Shown here: positions 38,501-46,215 of the stretch, in pieces | Numbering within the stretch: position 1 is the stretch's first letter | How the letters are laid out: the number at the start of each line of letters is the position of its first letter | Made by a program: the position numbers and the translations under genes | Notes under the pieces: model-generated | Seen by the model: only the letters and a program-made list of their open reading frames with translations | Databases searched by the model: none | Told to the model about the DNA's origin: nothing | NCBI GenBank assembly: GCA_004297065.1 | Contig: SCUU01000017.1 | Location: 1 to 53,512 of the forward strand | DNA: 53,512 nucleotides | Direction of reading: 5' to 3' | DNA from: Gallionellaceae bacterium | GTDB lineage: Bacteria > Pseudomonadota > Gammaproteobacteria > Burkholderiales > Gallionellaceae

Positions 38501-41012
38501 TGCTCAGCAATTGCACCTGGCTCGTTCCGAGTGCTGCCACTTGTGCCCCTGTCAACGCTGCCATCTGCCGGGTATCCAAAACGTTGGTTTGCGCTGTTGT
38601 CGTTGCCCTGATTTGCGTTACGCTCAACGCACCGATCTGATTTGTCGTCAAGCTTTGGAATTGAGCCGTAGTTACAGCACCGATTTGATTGGTCGTCAAC
38701 GAGGCCAGATCAACGTTGGTGAGCGATTGAAGCTGGGTCGTGCTCAAATTTACCAATTGGGAAGTCGTCAATGCCTTAGCCTGCGTCCCTGTCAACGCCA
38801 CAATCTGGACGGTAGTCAACTGCCCGATTTGCGTAGTTGTCATGGCAACAACTTGCGTGGTCTTGAGGGCGGCGATATCGGCCTTGGTAATCGCTTGCAG
38901 TTGCGTGGAAGTCAAATTGGTCAGCTGATTCGTATCCAACGCCCCCACTTGCATTCCGGTCAATGCGCCAATCTGGGCCGTGCTCAGCCCACTGGCTATC
39001 TGGGTTGTGGTCAATGCGGCGATTTGCTTGGTATTGAACGCAGCGATCTTTGTCGCCGAGAGCGCACCCAGTTGAGTCGTGCTAAGCAACTGCACTTGAT
39101 CCGTCTTAAATGCAGCCACTTGCGTGGCGGACAAAGCTGCCACCTGATTGGAGTTCAGCACGCCGGTTTGAACTGTGGTTGTTGCACCGATTTGCGCAGC
39201 CGTCAGCGCGCCGAGTTGCTTCGTTGTGAGATTCTGGATTTGGGTTGAGGTCAGCGTTCCGATCTGGTTAGTGGTCAGCGAAGCCAGATCCGCGTTTTCC
39301 ATAGCCTGAATCTGAGATGTGCTCAAGCTCACCAGTTGGGATGTAGTCAGCGCCTTGGCTTGCGCCCCAGTCAACGCTACAACCTGGGTCGTGGTCATCT
39401 GCCCGATTTGGGTCGTTGTCAACGCCGCTATCTGCGTAGTTTTCAAGGCGGCGATATCGGCCTTGGTGATTGCCTGCAATTGCGTAGAAGTCAGATTGGT
39501 CAGCTGGCTGGTATTAAATGCCCCTACCTGAACTCCAGTTAATGCGGCAATTTGCGCCGTACTCAAGCCGCTGGCTATCTGAGCCGTAGTCAGCGCAGCA
39601 ATCTGCTTGGTATTGAGCGCAGCAATCTTGGCCGCAGATAGCGCGCCTAGCTGCGCCGTAGTCCACAACTGAACTTGCGCTGTCGAGAATCCTGCAACCT
39701 GGGTTGCGGTCAATGCCGCCACCTGATTGCTATTTAGAACATTTGTTTGTGCCGTCGTTGTTGCGCCTATTTGCGCCGCAGTCAACGCACCAATCTGAAC
39801 GGTCGATAAGCTCTGGAATTGAGTTGTAGTCAGCGCGCCGATTTGATTGGTCGTGAGCGACGAAAGATCGGATTTTGGCAGCGCGGCAAGCTGATTCGTA
39901 TCCAAATTAACCAACTGGGATGTGGTCAGTGCCTTGGCTTGCGTAGCCGTCAATCCCGAGATTTGAGTCGTGGTCAACAGCCCGACCTGGGTTGTTGTTA
40001 AGCCAACCAATTGCGCAGTTTTGAGCACTGCGAAATCGATCTTCTCTATCGCCTGCAGTTGCGCGGAGGTCAGGTTGGTAAGCTGATTGGTATTCAAAAT
40101 ACCAACCTGCGCGCCGGTCAGCCAGACAATTTGGCTAGTACTCAACCCGTTGGTCACTTGTGTTGTAGTCAGCGCGGCGATTTGTTTGGTATTAAGCGCA
40201 GCAATCTTGGCCGACGCAGACAAACCAGCCAATTGAGTTGTAGTCAACAACTGCACTTGGTCGGTTTTTAGTGTAGCCAATTGCGCCGCCGTCAGCGCGG
40301 AAACTTGGCTGCTATCCAATGCCGACGATTGTGTGGTCGTGGTGACCGCAATTTGTGCAGCCGTAAGCGCAGGCAACTGTTTGGTCGTGAGCGCCTGGAA
40401 TTGCACCGAGGTCATCGCGCCAACCTGTTTGGTGGTCAAAGAGGCAATATCCGCGTTCGGCAACGCAACCAGTTGAGTTGTGCCCAAGCTGGACAACTGA
40501 ACAGTGCTAAGCGCTTTGGCTTGCGCCGCCGTCAAAACCCCCGCTTGCGCCGTAGTCAACAGATTTAGCTGACCCGTTGTCAGCGCAGCGATCTGCGTTG
40601 TCTTAAGTGCCGCGAAATCGGCTTTTTCTACCGCTTGCAGTTGCGAGGAAGTCAAATTATTGAGCTGATCGGTGGTTAGCGCCGAAACTTGCGCGCCCGT
40701 CAGCGCAACGATTTGAGCAGTATTCAATCCGGCCGCAACCTGCACTGTAGAGAGCGCCACGAGTTGAGTGGTTTTCAGGGATGCAATATCGGCATTCGTT
40801 ATCGCACCAATTTGTGTCGTGGTGAGCGCAGTAAACTGGGCGGTGTTAAGCGCACCGAAATGTGTCGGTTTTAAAACCGCAATTTGATCCGTTTGCAACT
40901 GGGGCACTTGCACGGTAGTGATAGTTGCAATTTCGGCTGTGGTAAGGGCGGCAATTTGTACCGTGGTCAAAGAACTAACAGAAACTGTTGTAGTCGCAAA
41001 ATTGATGGCCAT
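32565..41012 (-). CDS. Giant octapeptide-repeat surface protein with C-terminal Ca-binding/T1SS-type domain
   Basis: 2815 residues. From about residue 12 to 2495 the chain is roughly 310 tandem octapeptides with consensus LTTxQ[IVL]xA, interrupted once (about 37,535-37,590) by a Gly/Pro-rich stretch. The N-terminal part also shows a 24-octapeptide super-repeat (579 bp). The last 320 residues are non-repetitive: PIVLDLGGSGI, then EF-hand-like DRNGDGVINNGSELFG and DTNKDGKL, DTNSDGVSQAGEL, a region shared by many type I secreted proteins. No Sec signal. ATG 41012 has AAGGTG six bases upstream. I infer a secreted surface fibre or adhesin. Confidence 0.92.
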   Translation of the reverse strand: MAINFATTTVSVSSLTTVQIAALTTAEIATITTVQVPQLQTDQIAVLKPTHFGALNTAQFTALTTTQIGAITNADIASLKTTQLVALSTVQVAAGLNTAQIVALTGAQVSALTTDQLNNLTSSQLQAVEKADFAALKTTQIAALTTGQLNLLTTAQAGVLTAAQAKALSTVQLSSLGTTQLVALPNADIASLTTKQVGAMTSVQFQALTTKQLPALTAAQIAVTTTTQSSALDSSQVSALTAAQLATLKTDQVQLLTTTQLAGLSASAKIAALNTKQIAALTTTQVTNGLSTSQIVWLTGAQVGILNTNQLTNLTSAQLQAIEKIDFAVLKTAQLVGLTTTQVGLLTTTQISGLTATQAKALTTSQLVNLDTNQLAALPKSDLSSLTTNQIGALTTTQFQSLSTVQIGALTAAQIGATTTAQTNVLNSNQVAALTATQVAGFSTAQVQLWTTAQLGALSAAKIAALNTKQIAALTTAQIASGLSTAQIAALTGVQVGAFNTSQLTNLTSTQLQAITKADIAALKTTQIAALTTTQIGQMTTTQVVALTGAQAKALTTSQLVSLSTSQIQAMENADLASLTTNQIGTLTSTQIQNLTTKQLGALTAAQIGATTTVQTGVLNSNQVAALSATQVAAFKTDQVQLLSTTQLGALSATKIAAFNTKQIAALTTTQIASGLSTAQIGALTGMQVGALDTNQLTNLTSTQLQAITKADIAALKTTQVVAMTTTQIGQLTTVQIVALTGTQAKALTTSQLVNLSTTQLQSLTNVDLASLTTNQIGAVTTAQFQSLTTNQIGALSVTQIRATTTAQTNVLDTRQMAALTGAQVAALGTSQVQLLSTAQLGALSALKVAAFNTQQIVALTTSQIASGLSTSQIAGLTGAQAAALNTNQLTSLTSTQLQAITKADIAALKTTQIVAMTTTQIGQLTTTQIAALNGTQATALTTNQLTQLNSTQLAALAKANFALLTTNQVASLTTSQVGQVTTTQIAVLTAAQVKALTTSQLVNLATTQVQALTKTSFAQLTTNQVGVITSAQLAVLSTNQLLAMTTAQAAALTSNQVGGLSVTQLPALAKGVVSALQPSLVSSLTTTQFAALTSAQFVGMKTSQVAALTTDQITALTAAELTALTTAQANALTSGQVVALSVAPSWGQPGFGNPGSLSYLNTAVVAALNTFAIAGLNSAQVAYLSTAQVGALTSNQVAAIETVDLTALTASQLAALSTKQVTGFSAAQVGVLSTTQLPNVSTAQVAAFSTAQIAALTSAQAAVLTTNQLTALSTNQVAAIVTADLAALSTSQLNAMASNQIGALTTSQLVALSSVQVNGLTSNQVAALTPSQYVLLAGVGANIAALTTGQIAVMSTSLLAALTSAQLASLNSAQVQALTTAQIVVLTTAQVPVLTTAMVSALTSTQLAAMTAAEIAGLSTNSISALSTSQITAGLGVAQIANLTTTQMPGLGTTQIAALTNAQVTALTSNQAPVLSTAQVAALTTAQLLYLETRDLAQFTTNAVNALTTLQVQALVGQQVASLTTAQSAALSTKQVQAFTTYQVTSLSTDQIATLTTAQIQAFTTSQVPSLLTSDVAAMTTNQIAALTTSQLAALSLSQVNALTSGQITTLLQSPTQMLAVPSLLPSLTAGQIAGLTTTQIGSMTTTQVAGLTTVQAPALTSIQLQVFTTSQLAAINTTDLALMTVPQVQSLLTTQIGSLTTAQVAAMNTAQVVGLNTDQVAVLTAAQSAALTTAQLAIMETRDLIVLSTAAVAALTTNVQLPILTTSQVALLTTTQTVALTTSQVAALNTSQAASLTTVQLQALSNGQISAITTTDLAAISSNIGSLQTGQLAALTTSQMAALTTSQMVAITSVQVPVLTTTQLLAITTAQLSSLETRDLVLIATTALATLTTAQVASLSTAQLNSLAPGNIQALTNSQIAGLSATQLGNINTTTVASLTTAQVVALTTNQMSNLNTSNVAALTTAQVVALQTNQVAAMSTAQIAALTATQAGWISAPQIAAMTTNQIAALTTSDFVQLLAATVGAMDTNQVQSLTTAQVAAMTQFANLNTSQVRALTTAQVAALSSTQIGNLTAANFAKFTTNQLGVLSTTVIAAIPSGNILSLDTTQIASFSTAQIGALSTDQAYALTNAQIAALASTQLQALTTADVRNLFPSVLPSISTTQLPFLTGAQVAAIKTTQITTLTTVQITALQTNQVAALTSSQASTLTTTQLGVVSSVQLGALSTAGVAALTTAQFSLLTSTQLPGLVGLQVAALTTTETNLLTSVQLSALSTSALPSMLTSGVVTLTTSAVQGLTSQQVGVLNTAQLTNLLTTQLTSLYTTQLQGLSNVGTLTSVQVNTLTTAQVSSLSSAQLITLDALDVGGLSTNQLNVLSAAQVAAWSSTSGGFGTTTQLAALTATQVQAITTTAVTGLQVAKMTTTALQGLFTTQIAALTTSQIPTLNTLTGGNSIGILTTTQFSSLSTVQLGALTTNQITAMLTTAQISVLTTAQLNVFAEQVWGNNNNVKTAGGLIFGTVNPMASPTPNVLTTAQVAALGWSTPIVLDLGGSGISTVDMGAGVQFDLNATGQKVNTGWVGANNGLLVMDRNGDGVINNGSELFGSATTLANGQKASDGYQALRELDTNKDGKLTATDKAWQSLKVWRDTNSDGVSQAGELLALDALGITSLDLNAKSTSVNSNGNWVGLTSSFTTADGSTKAMADVWFMNGVVSGTAAATDLRAQVGGMVQALAAFQASQAAPATTGATLPSVPPSGLSGSVGNMVSAMQQFNANTPLSAALAVAPVTPSLTAGLGNTSPTTTPNNGILGISNR
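37990..40990 (-). repeat. 579-bp super-repeat array inside the giant gene
   Basis: The landmark encoding a motif like LQAITKADIAALKTTQ recurs with its start near 38,295, 38,874, 39,453, 40,032 and 40,614, that is every 579, 579, 579 and 582 bases. Each period holds 24 octapeptides, one of them nine residues long (IASG-type). The units differ at many synonymous and some coding positions, so the array is old enough to have diverged but keeps the period exactly. Confidence 0.88.
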
Positions 41013-41344
41013 TTTTTTCACCTTACCTATTCACGTTGTGAGAAGCCCGCGTCCGAACTCTTCTCAAAAATTTTGGTGCCAATGCATCTTAAATAATTAC
41101 ATTCAACCGCACACATTCCGACAAACGAATACACCAACTGTAAATACACAGCACGATGGCATGTATATCGGTAGCCGCCAGAAAAACTTTAGGCGGTTTT
41201 CACAAAAAATCTCCCTCGTCTGAAACATGCTGATTCTGTGCGGATATTTCCCGCAGAAATATTAGCTCGTCCGGTAGCAATCCACATTGAGCGAATAACC
41301 GGGGATTTTCCAACCAATTCGGCCATTTGAATTTAGCATTAAAA
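41013..41344. other. Gap between the two repeat-protein genes, with candidate promoter
   Basis: No gene is supported. On the minus strand TTGTCG (41124-41119), 17 bases, then TGTAAT (41101-41096) form a fair sigma-70 promoter about 84 bases before the giant gene. The part nearest 41,344 could encode WPNWLENPRLFAQCGLLPDE in one frame, but it lacks its own start. A GCCGCC / GGCGG hairpin at about 41,172-41,196 has a long loop and is weak as a terminator. Confidence 0.4.
41096..41124 (-). promoter_or_regulatory. Candidate promoter of the giant repeat gene
   Basis: TTGTCG - 17 bases - TGTAAT on the minus strand (four of six and five of six consensus bases). The expected transcript starts near 41089, with a leader of about 77 bases that contains the AAGGTG ribosome-binding site. 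It is the best match in the 332-base gap, but sequence alone cannot confirm it. Confidence 0.4.
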
Positions 41345-44300
41345 TTAAACCGCCACGACCCCCTGCTGCAGTAGCACTTCGACCAAATGTGCTCCGGCAG
41401 TATCGGAATAGCTAGCGGTGTATTTACTGTACCCCGTTCCGGCAGCACCGGTCGCAGCAAAAGAGTTTGCCGTCCCCTGCAGCGCAAAGCCACCAGCGAG
41501 AATGGTGGCAGTATCTTGGCCAACACCAGTCGCAGCAGCACTGCCGTCAACAACCAGAACGTGCGCAGCCCCCAAGGCGTTGGAAACAGTCGAATCCGTC
41601 AGATCACTGTTCATGGCAAACAGATCAGCGGCAGTCAATGTAACAGTATTCGCGCCAACATCCGTCTTCATATCGAGCTTCTCGAAATGTTTGATAACTG
41701 GCTGAGCAACCCCATTAAATTGTGAGAAATCAATGGTGGCATAGGCAGCCGACAATTGAACACGGTCGCCTGTTCCCGTGCCAAAATTCAAAGCCAGCGC
41801 GCCGGCATAATTCCCCGCATCCAAAATTACGGATGAATAAGTCACTGTCCCGCCGCCGTTGAGAGCAGAGATGTTGGAAAGATCGCTGTAATTAATTGCA
41901 TCCGTCACATTCACATTGACCGCGGTGCCCGTAGTGATGTGGCTATTCACAAGACCTCCCGGTGCAAGATTTGCGGCAGTATCGCTAATTGAGGTCGCCA
42001 CTGCCGTGGTTGTCACGGTCGCCGCATCCAACGTAGCCAGTTGGACAACGTTCGCCACGCCGGTCACTGTCACTGCCACCCCAGGAGTAATGTAGCTTGA
42101 TGCAACGCCGCCCGGCTCTAGGTTGGCAATGGTATCGCTCACCGCGGTATAAGTGAGCACACCAGCCGGTGTTCCGTTCACGTTATTTGCAATGTCAATC
42201 GCCGCCAACTGGGCAATGCTGGCTGCGCTCGTTACATCGACGCTTGCGCCTTGAGCAATATAAATAGAGGCAACGCCATTTGGAGCCAAATTGGCAGCCG
42301 TGTCGGTAAGGTTTGCCGCCACAACGGTGCCGGATCCGTTTGCTTGATCCAATGCAAAAAGCTGCTGCGCGCTGACCAGGCTTCCGTCATTCAAAACCTG
42401 TAGATTCGCGTTACTGCCGTTGATGTACCCCCCGGCGGCACCTGCGGCGAGCGATGCATTGGCGGCAAGATTGGCATAGGTGTCAACGATGGTGGCATAG
42501 GTTACCGCAGTCGCGCCATTCGCTGCGTCAATCGCAGCCAACCTGGCGATAGTCACCGCATCGGTCACGTTCACTGTCGCACCGGGAGTAATATGCGCCA
42601 CCGGCGTATTGGCTGGAGCCAGATTTGCTGCAATATCACTGATTGCCGTCGCCACCGTTTGCCTACCGGTTAAAGCATCCAAACCAGCCAGTTGCGCAAT
42701 GCTGGCTGCGTCCGTCACCCTCACGTTGACCCCGCCAGTTAAATAGAGTGCCGCTGTCGCTGCGGATAGATTCGCTATTGTGTCTTGCACCCCTGTATAT
42801 GTCAGAAGGCCGATGCCATTCGCGGTATCAATTGCATTCAATTGGGCGATGCTGGCAGCCGTATTCAAAGTGGCATCGTTAATCGTGACATTGGTGCCCG
42901 CCACAATATAGCCCGATGCGATTCCCGCTACTGTTGACAAGTTGGCCGCAGTATCTGCCACCGATGTGTAATTCAACGCGCCGGTGCCATTCGCAGTATC
43001 AATCGCCGTCAACTGGGCAACCGTCGCGGCAGGTCCGTTGATCTCGTCCAGAGTCACCGCCGTACCTGCCGAAACGTAGCTCATACCATTCGCTATGTTG
43101 GTCACGGTGTCCGTAATGGCATTCGCCGTAACAGTACCCGTACCGTTTTTCCCGTCCAGATTCGCCAGTTGCGCGACGGTTGCTACATCCGTCACCGTCA
43201 GATTGGTGCCGGCCTGGATGTAGCCGCCCGCACCGGCGGCGAGAAGACCGTTAGCGGTAAGATTAGCTTGCGTATCTGCAACCGCAGTGTAGGTTACCGT
43301 AGCCGTACCGTTGGCAGCATCGATTGCCGCCAACTCGGCCAGACTGATCGGGTCGGTTACCGTCACCGCGATACCCGGAGTTATGTAGATCGATAAAACG
43401 CCGTTCGGCGACAAATTTGCCGCCGTATCGGTGATCGACTGCGCCACCACCGCAACACCGGGTATCGCAGCCAATGTCGCCAATTGCTGAATACTTGCCG
43501 TACCGGTCACCGTCACGGTGACGACATTGCCGCTATTCAAATAAGTACTGCTCGCGGGCAGGTTTGCTATCGAGTCTTGCAGCGCAGCGTAATTCAGCGC
43601 TCCTGCACCATTCGCGTTATCAATCGCTGTCATCTGGGCAATGCTGGCAGCATCTGTCACCGTCACCGCCGTACCCGAAGTGAGGTATTTCAAATTCTGC
43701 GCAATGTTTGCCGCTGTATCCGCTATGCTGTCCGTCACTACCGTTCCGCTCGCTCCGACCAAAGTGCCCAATGGCGTCAGGCTGGCAACATTCGCGATAG
43801 TCCCGTTATTCAAGACCTGCAAATTCTTGCCCGCAGTAATGTAGCCACCCGCATTGGCAGTAAGATTGACCTGAGTATCGGCAATTTTGCTATAAGTCAC
43901 CGTAGCCGTGCCATTTGCAGTATCAATCGCGCTCAGTTGGGCGATGCTTGCCGCAGGTGCAGTCGCATCATCGACGATCACGGCAATACCGGCTGCGATA
44001 TAGCCTGCGGCAACGCCGCCAGGAGCAAGATTGGCCGCCGTATCGTTCACGGTAACAACCGTCCCGCCAGTCACATATCCGCCCGTATTGGCCGCAAGAC
44101 TGGCCAAGGTATCGGTAATAGCCGTGTATACAAGCGCACCGCCCGCATTCGAGGCGGCAATCGCAGCCAATTGCGCAATGCTCGGACTGCCTGTCACAGT
44201 CACATTGACACCCGGTGTGATATAGGACGAAGCCGCGCCATTTGGAACCAGCGTATTCGCGGCATCATTTATGGTTGTGGCAGTAACCGTTGTCGCGACC

Positions 44301-45367
44301 GCATTCAGTGCGCCGAGTTGCGCAATACTCGCGCTATCCGTCACCGTTACGCTTATCCCCGCCTTGACATAACCGCCAGCGTTGGCCGTAAGCGCTGCCA
44401 CCGTATCGGCAATGGCAATGTAAGTCAGGGTAGCGGAACCGTTCGCCGCATCGATCGAGGCCAACTGTGCGGTGGTTGCAGCAGTGGTCGATATGACGTT
44501 TTGCCCCGGTGCAATCGGACTTGGCGTCACCGCAAGATTAACCGCACTATCTGCCAAAGTAACGCTGATTCCAGTTTTGATATAGCCGCCGGTGTTGGCG
44601 GCAACATTCGCCACGGTATCGGTAACGGCAGCATAAGTCAGCGTCCCTGCGCCATTGGCTGCATCGAATGCTGCCAATTGAGCCAATGATGCCGAATCGG
44701 TCACCTGCACATTTGTGCCGGATTTGATGTAAGCCGATTTTGCCGTAAGCGTAGCCGCCGTATCCTTAACCGCCGTATAGGAAAGACTTCCGGTATTGCC
44801 TATTGCGGCAGCGATCGCATCCAGTTGAGCAATGGTCGCCGGGGTCGAAACAGTAATTGTGGCACCCGTCTTGATCGAACTTGACGCCACTCCGTTCGGG
44901 GCCAAATAGTCTGCGGCGTTAGTGTCGATCACTGGCGCTGGAGTAGGTGAACTTTTATTTTTCACAACTGCAACTGTCGCCAATACCGCCCCTGCGCTAA
45001 TTGCCGCAATTGCACCGGAAGACAAAACGATTCCGCCGGGAAATGACATGCCGGTTGCGGCGGCAGAGGAAGTTGCCGTTGTGGTAGATGTTGTTGCTGC
45101 CGTGGCGGAGGAAGCCCCCGCTTCAAGCGGTGCCGCATCCCCAGTCAACCCTGCTTTGCCAACATCGCTAGCTGGCGCATCTGCCTGGGCAACCACCAAA
45201 TGGTCGTCCGGAGCCTGCACAGATTTCTCGTTTGGCGCATCCGCCGAACGTGCAAGGTTTGCAACTTCTTGCGTCTGAGCGGCCTGATCAAAAGCATCGG
45301 CTAGACCAGTTCGTTTCGGAACAATTTTTTTCTGCTCCAACGACGCTATTTTCGATGTCTTCTTCAC
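41345..45367 (-). CDS. Large repeat protein, probable type I secreted adhesin
   Basis: 1340 residues from GTG 45367 (GGGGGTGG just upstream). N terminus: basic MKKTSKIASLEQKKIVPKR, an acidic/Ala-rich stretch, then a hydrophobic segment (about 112-135) ending VAVVKNKSS, which may act as a retention plug. About 19 repeats of 50-65 residues follow, each with SIAQLAAIDAANG, TYTAVxDTxANL and GGYIxxGxxVTVTD elements. A C-terminal domain of about 150 residues (FEKLDMKTDVGANTVTLTA; LVVDGSAA; GAHLVEVLLQQGVVAV) resembles ends of VCBS/type I adhesins. No GGxGxD repeats. Confidence 0.88.
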   Translation of the reverse strand: MKKTSKIASLEQKKIVPKRTGLADAFDQAAQTQEVANLARSADAPNEKSVQAPDDHLVVAQADAPASDVGKAGLTGDAAPLEAGASSATAATTSTTTATSSAAATGMSFPGGIVLSSGAIAAISAGAVLATVAVVKNKSSPTPAPVIDTNAADYLAPNGVASSSIKTGATITVSTPATIAQLDAIAAAIGNTGSLSYTAVKDTAATLTAKSAYIKSGTNVQVTDSASLAQLAAFDAANGAGTLTYAAVTDTVANVAANTGGYIKTGISVTLADSAVNLAVTPSPIAPGQNVISTTAATTAQLASIDAANGSATLTYIAIADTVAALTANAGGYVKAGISVTVTDSASIAQLGALNAVATTVTATTINDAANTLVPNGAASSYITPGVNVTVTGSPSIAQLAAIAASNAGGALVYTAITDTLASLAANTGGYVTGGTVVTVNDTAANLAPGGVAAGYIAAGIAVIVDDATAPAASIAQLSAIDTANGTATVTYSKIADTQVNLTANAGGYITAGKNLQVLNNGTIANVASLTPLGTLVGASGTVVTDSIADTAANIAQNLKYLTSGTAVTVTDAASIAQMTAIDNANGAGALNYAALQDSIANLPASSTYLNSGNVVTVTVTGTASIQQLATLAAIPGVAVVAQSITDTAANLSPNGVLSIYITPGIAVTVTDPISLAELAAIDAANGTATVTYTAVADTQANLTANGLLAAGAGGYIQAGTNLTVTDVATVAQLANLDGKNGTGTVTANAITDTVTNIANGMSYVSAGTAVTLDEINGPAATVAQLTAIDTANGTGALNYTSVADTAANLSTVAGIASGYIVAGTNVTINDATLNTAASIAQLNAIDTANGIGLLTYTGVQDTIANLSAATAALYLTGGVNVRVTDAASIAQLAGLDALTGRQTVATAISDIAANLAPANTPVAHITPGATVNVTDAVTIARLAAIDAANGATAVTYATIVDTYANLAANASLAAGAAGGYINGSNANLQVLNDGSLVSAQQLFALDQANGSGTVVAANLTDTAANLAPNGVASIYIAQGASVDVTSAASIAQLAAIDIANNVNGTPAGVLTYTAVSDTIANLEPGGVASSYITPGVAVTVTGVANVVQLATLDAATVTTTAVATSISDTAANLAPGGLVNSHITTGTAVNVNVTDAINYSDLSNISALNGGGTVTYSSVILDAGNYAGALALNFGTGTGDRVQLSAAYATIDFSQFNGVAQPVIKHFEKLDMKTDVGANTVTLTAADLFAMNSDLTDSTVSNALGAAHVLVVDGSAAATGVGQDTATILAGGFALQGTANSFAATGAAGTGYSKYTASYSDTAGAHLVEVLLQQGVVAV

Positions 45368-45468
45368 GGAACCACCCCCTAATCAATGTACGGCCTCGGC
45401 AAACGACCCGCTTTCGTGCGCATTCTACTGTGGAAACAGTCTACTATTGTGTATTTTTTGTAACACCC

Positions 45469-46215
45469 TCATTCCCCCAAGGGCAAATCACTCGGTTTCA
45501 CCTTCTCCGTCACCAGCCACCCGGCAACCACAATACCTGCCTCATATAATAACCACAGCGGCATCGCCAGCATGAACTGCGATACCACATCGGGAGGAGT
45601 AAAAATTGCGCCGATGACAAATGCACCGACGATGACATAAGGACGAACCTCGCGCAGCTTGTCAGTGGTCACCAACTTCATCTTCACCAGCAATATCACT
45701 GCGATGGGCACCTGGAAAGTAATGCCAAAGGCGACAAACATGCTCAGCACGAAGCCGAGGTATTTATCGATGTCGGTCATTACCGCCACGCCGACCGGCG
45801 CACTGGCGGTGATGAAGCCGAACACCACCGGGAACACCACAAAGTAGGCGAAAGCCATGCCGCTGAAAAACAGCAGCAGGCTGGCGGTTACCAGCGGGAA
45901 CACCCAGCGTTTCTCGTGTTCGTACAAGCCGGGGGCGATAAAACGCCAAATTTGGTACAGGATATACGGCAGCGCAATCAGGAATGCCGCCATCAGTGCC
46001 ACCTTCAGCGGCACGAAAAACGGCGTGGTGACATCGGTGGCTATCATCTGCCCGCCTTTGGGCAGCTTGGATAGCAGCGGTTGCGCCAGCAGCGTGTAGA
46101 GGTTGGATGCCCACGGGAACAAACAGACGAACACCAGCAGTACCGCCACGATGGAATTGAGCAGGCGGTTACGCAACTCGATCAGGTGGGCAATGACGCT
46201 ATCGCTCGTACTCAT
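45469..46215 (-). CDS. tatC: Sec-independent translocase subunit TatC
   Basis: 248 residues, six transmembrane segments. Family sequences: SVIAHLIELRNRLLNS at the N terminus, PLKVALMAAFLIALPYILYQ, FIAPGLYEHEKRWVFP and GITFQVPIAVILLV. TatC recognises twin-arginine signals. ATG 46215 overlaps the tatB stop. The likely clients in this window include ActB1, whose signal contains RRDFLK. Confidence 0.96.
   Translation of the reverse strand: MSTSDSVIAHLIELRNRLLNSIVAVLLVFVCLFPWASNLYTLLAQPLLSKLPKGGQMIATDVTTPFFVPLKVALMAAFLIALPYILYQIWRFIAPGLYEHEKRWVFPLVTASLLLFFSGMAFAYFVVFPVVFGFITASAPVGVAVMTDIDKYLGFVLSMFVAFGITFQVPIAVILLVKMKLVTTDKLREVRPYVIVGAFVIGAIFTPPDVVSQFMLAMPLWLLYEAGIVVAGWLVTEKVKPSDLPLGE

Noticed and set aside
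33220-40874. Many long plus-strand reading frames opposite the giant repeat gene, up to 446 codons
   Set aside because: They are mirror images of the 24-bp repeat. The translated products are repetitive Arg/Gln/Cys/Leu-rich strings with no ribosome-binding sites, and the minus-strand frame is continuous with a sensible C-terminal domain.
33500-40990. Possible CRISPR array from regular 24-bp periodicity
   Set aside because: The repeats abut with no unique spacers, encode one continuous protein, and no cas gene is near.
41200-41553. A 117-codon minus-strand frame overlapping the end of the second repeat gene
   Set aside because: Its first two thirds are a shadow of the larger gene. The last part looks protein-like but has no start or ribosome-binding site of its own.
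32565-45367. RTX toxin identity for the two repeat proteins
   Set aside because: No GGxGxDxU nonapeptide repeats, no acyltransferase gene and no toxin domain are visible; only the C-terminal region resembles type I secreted proteins.
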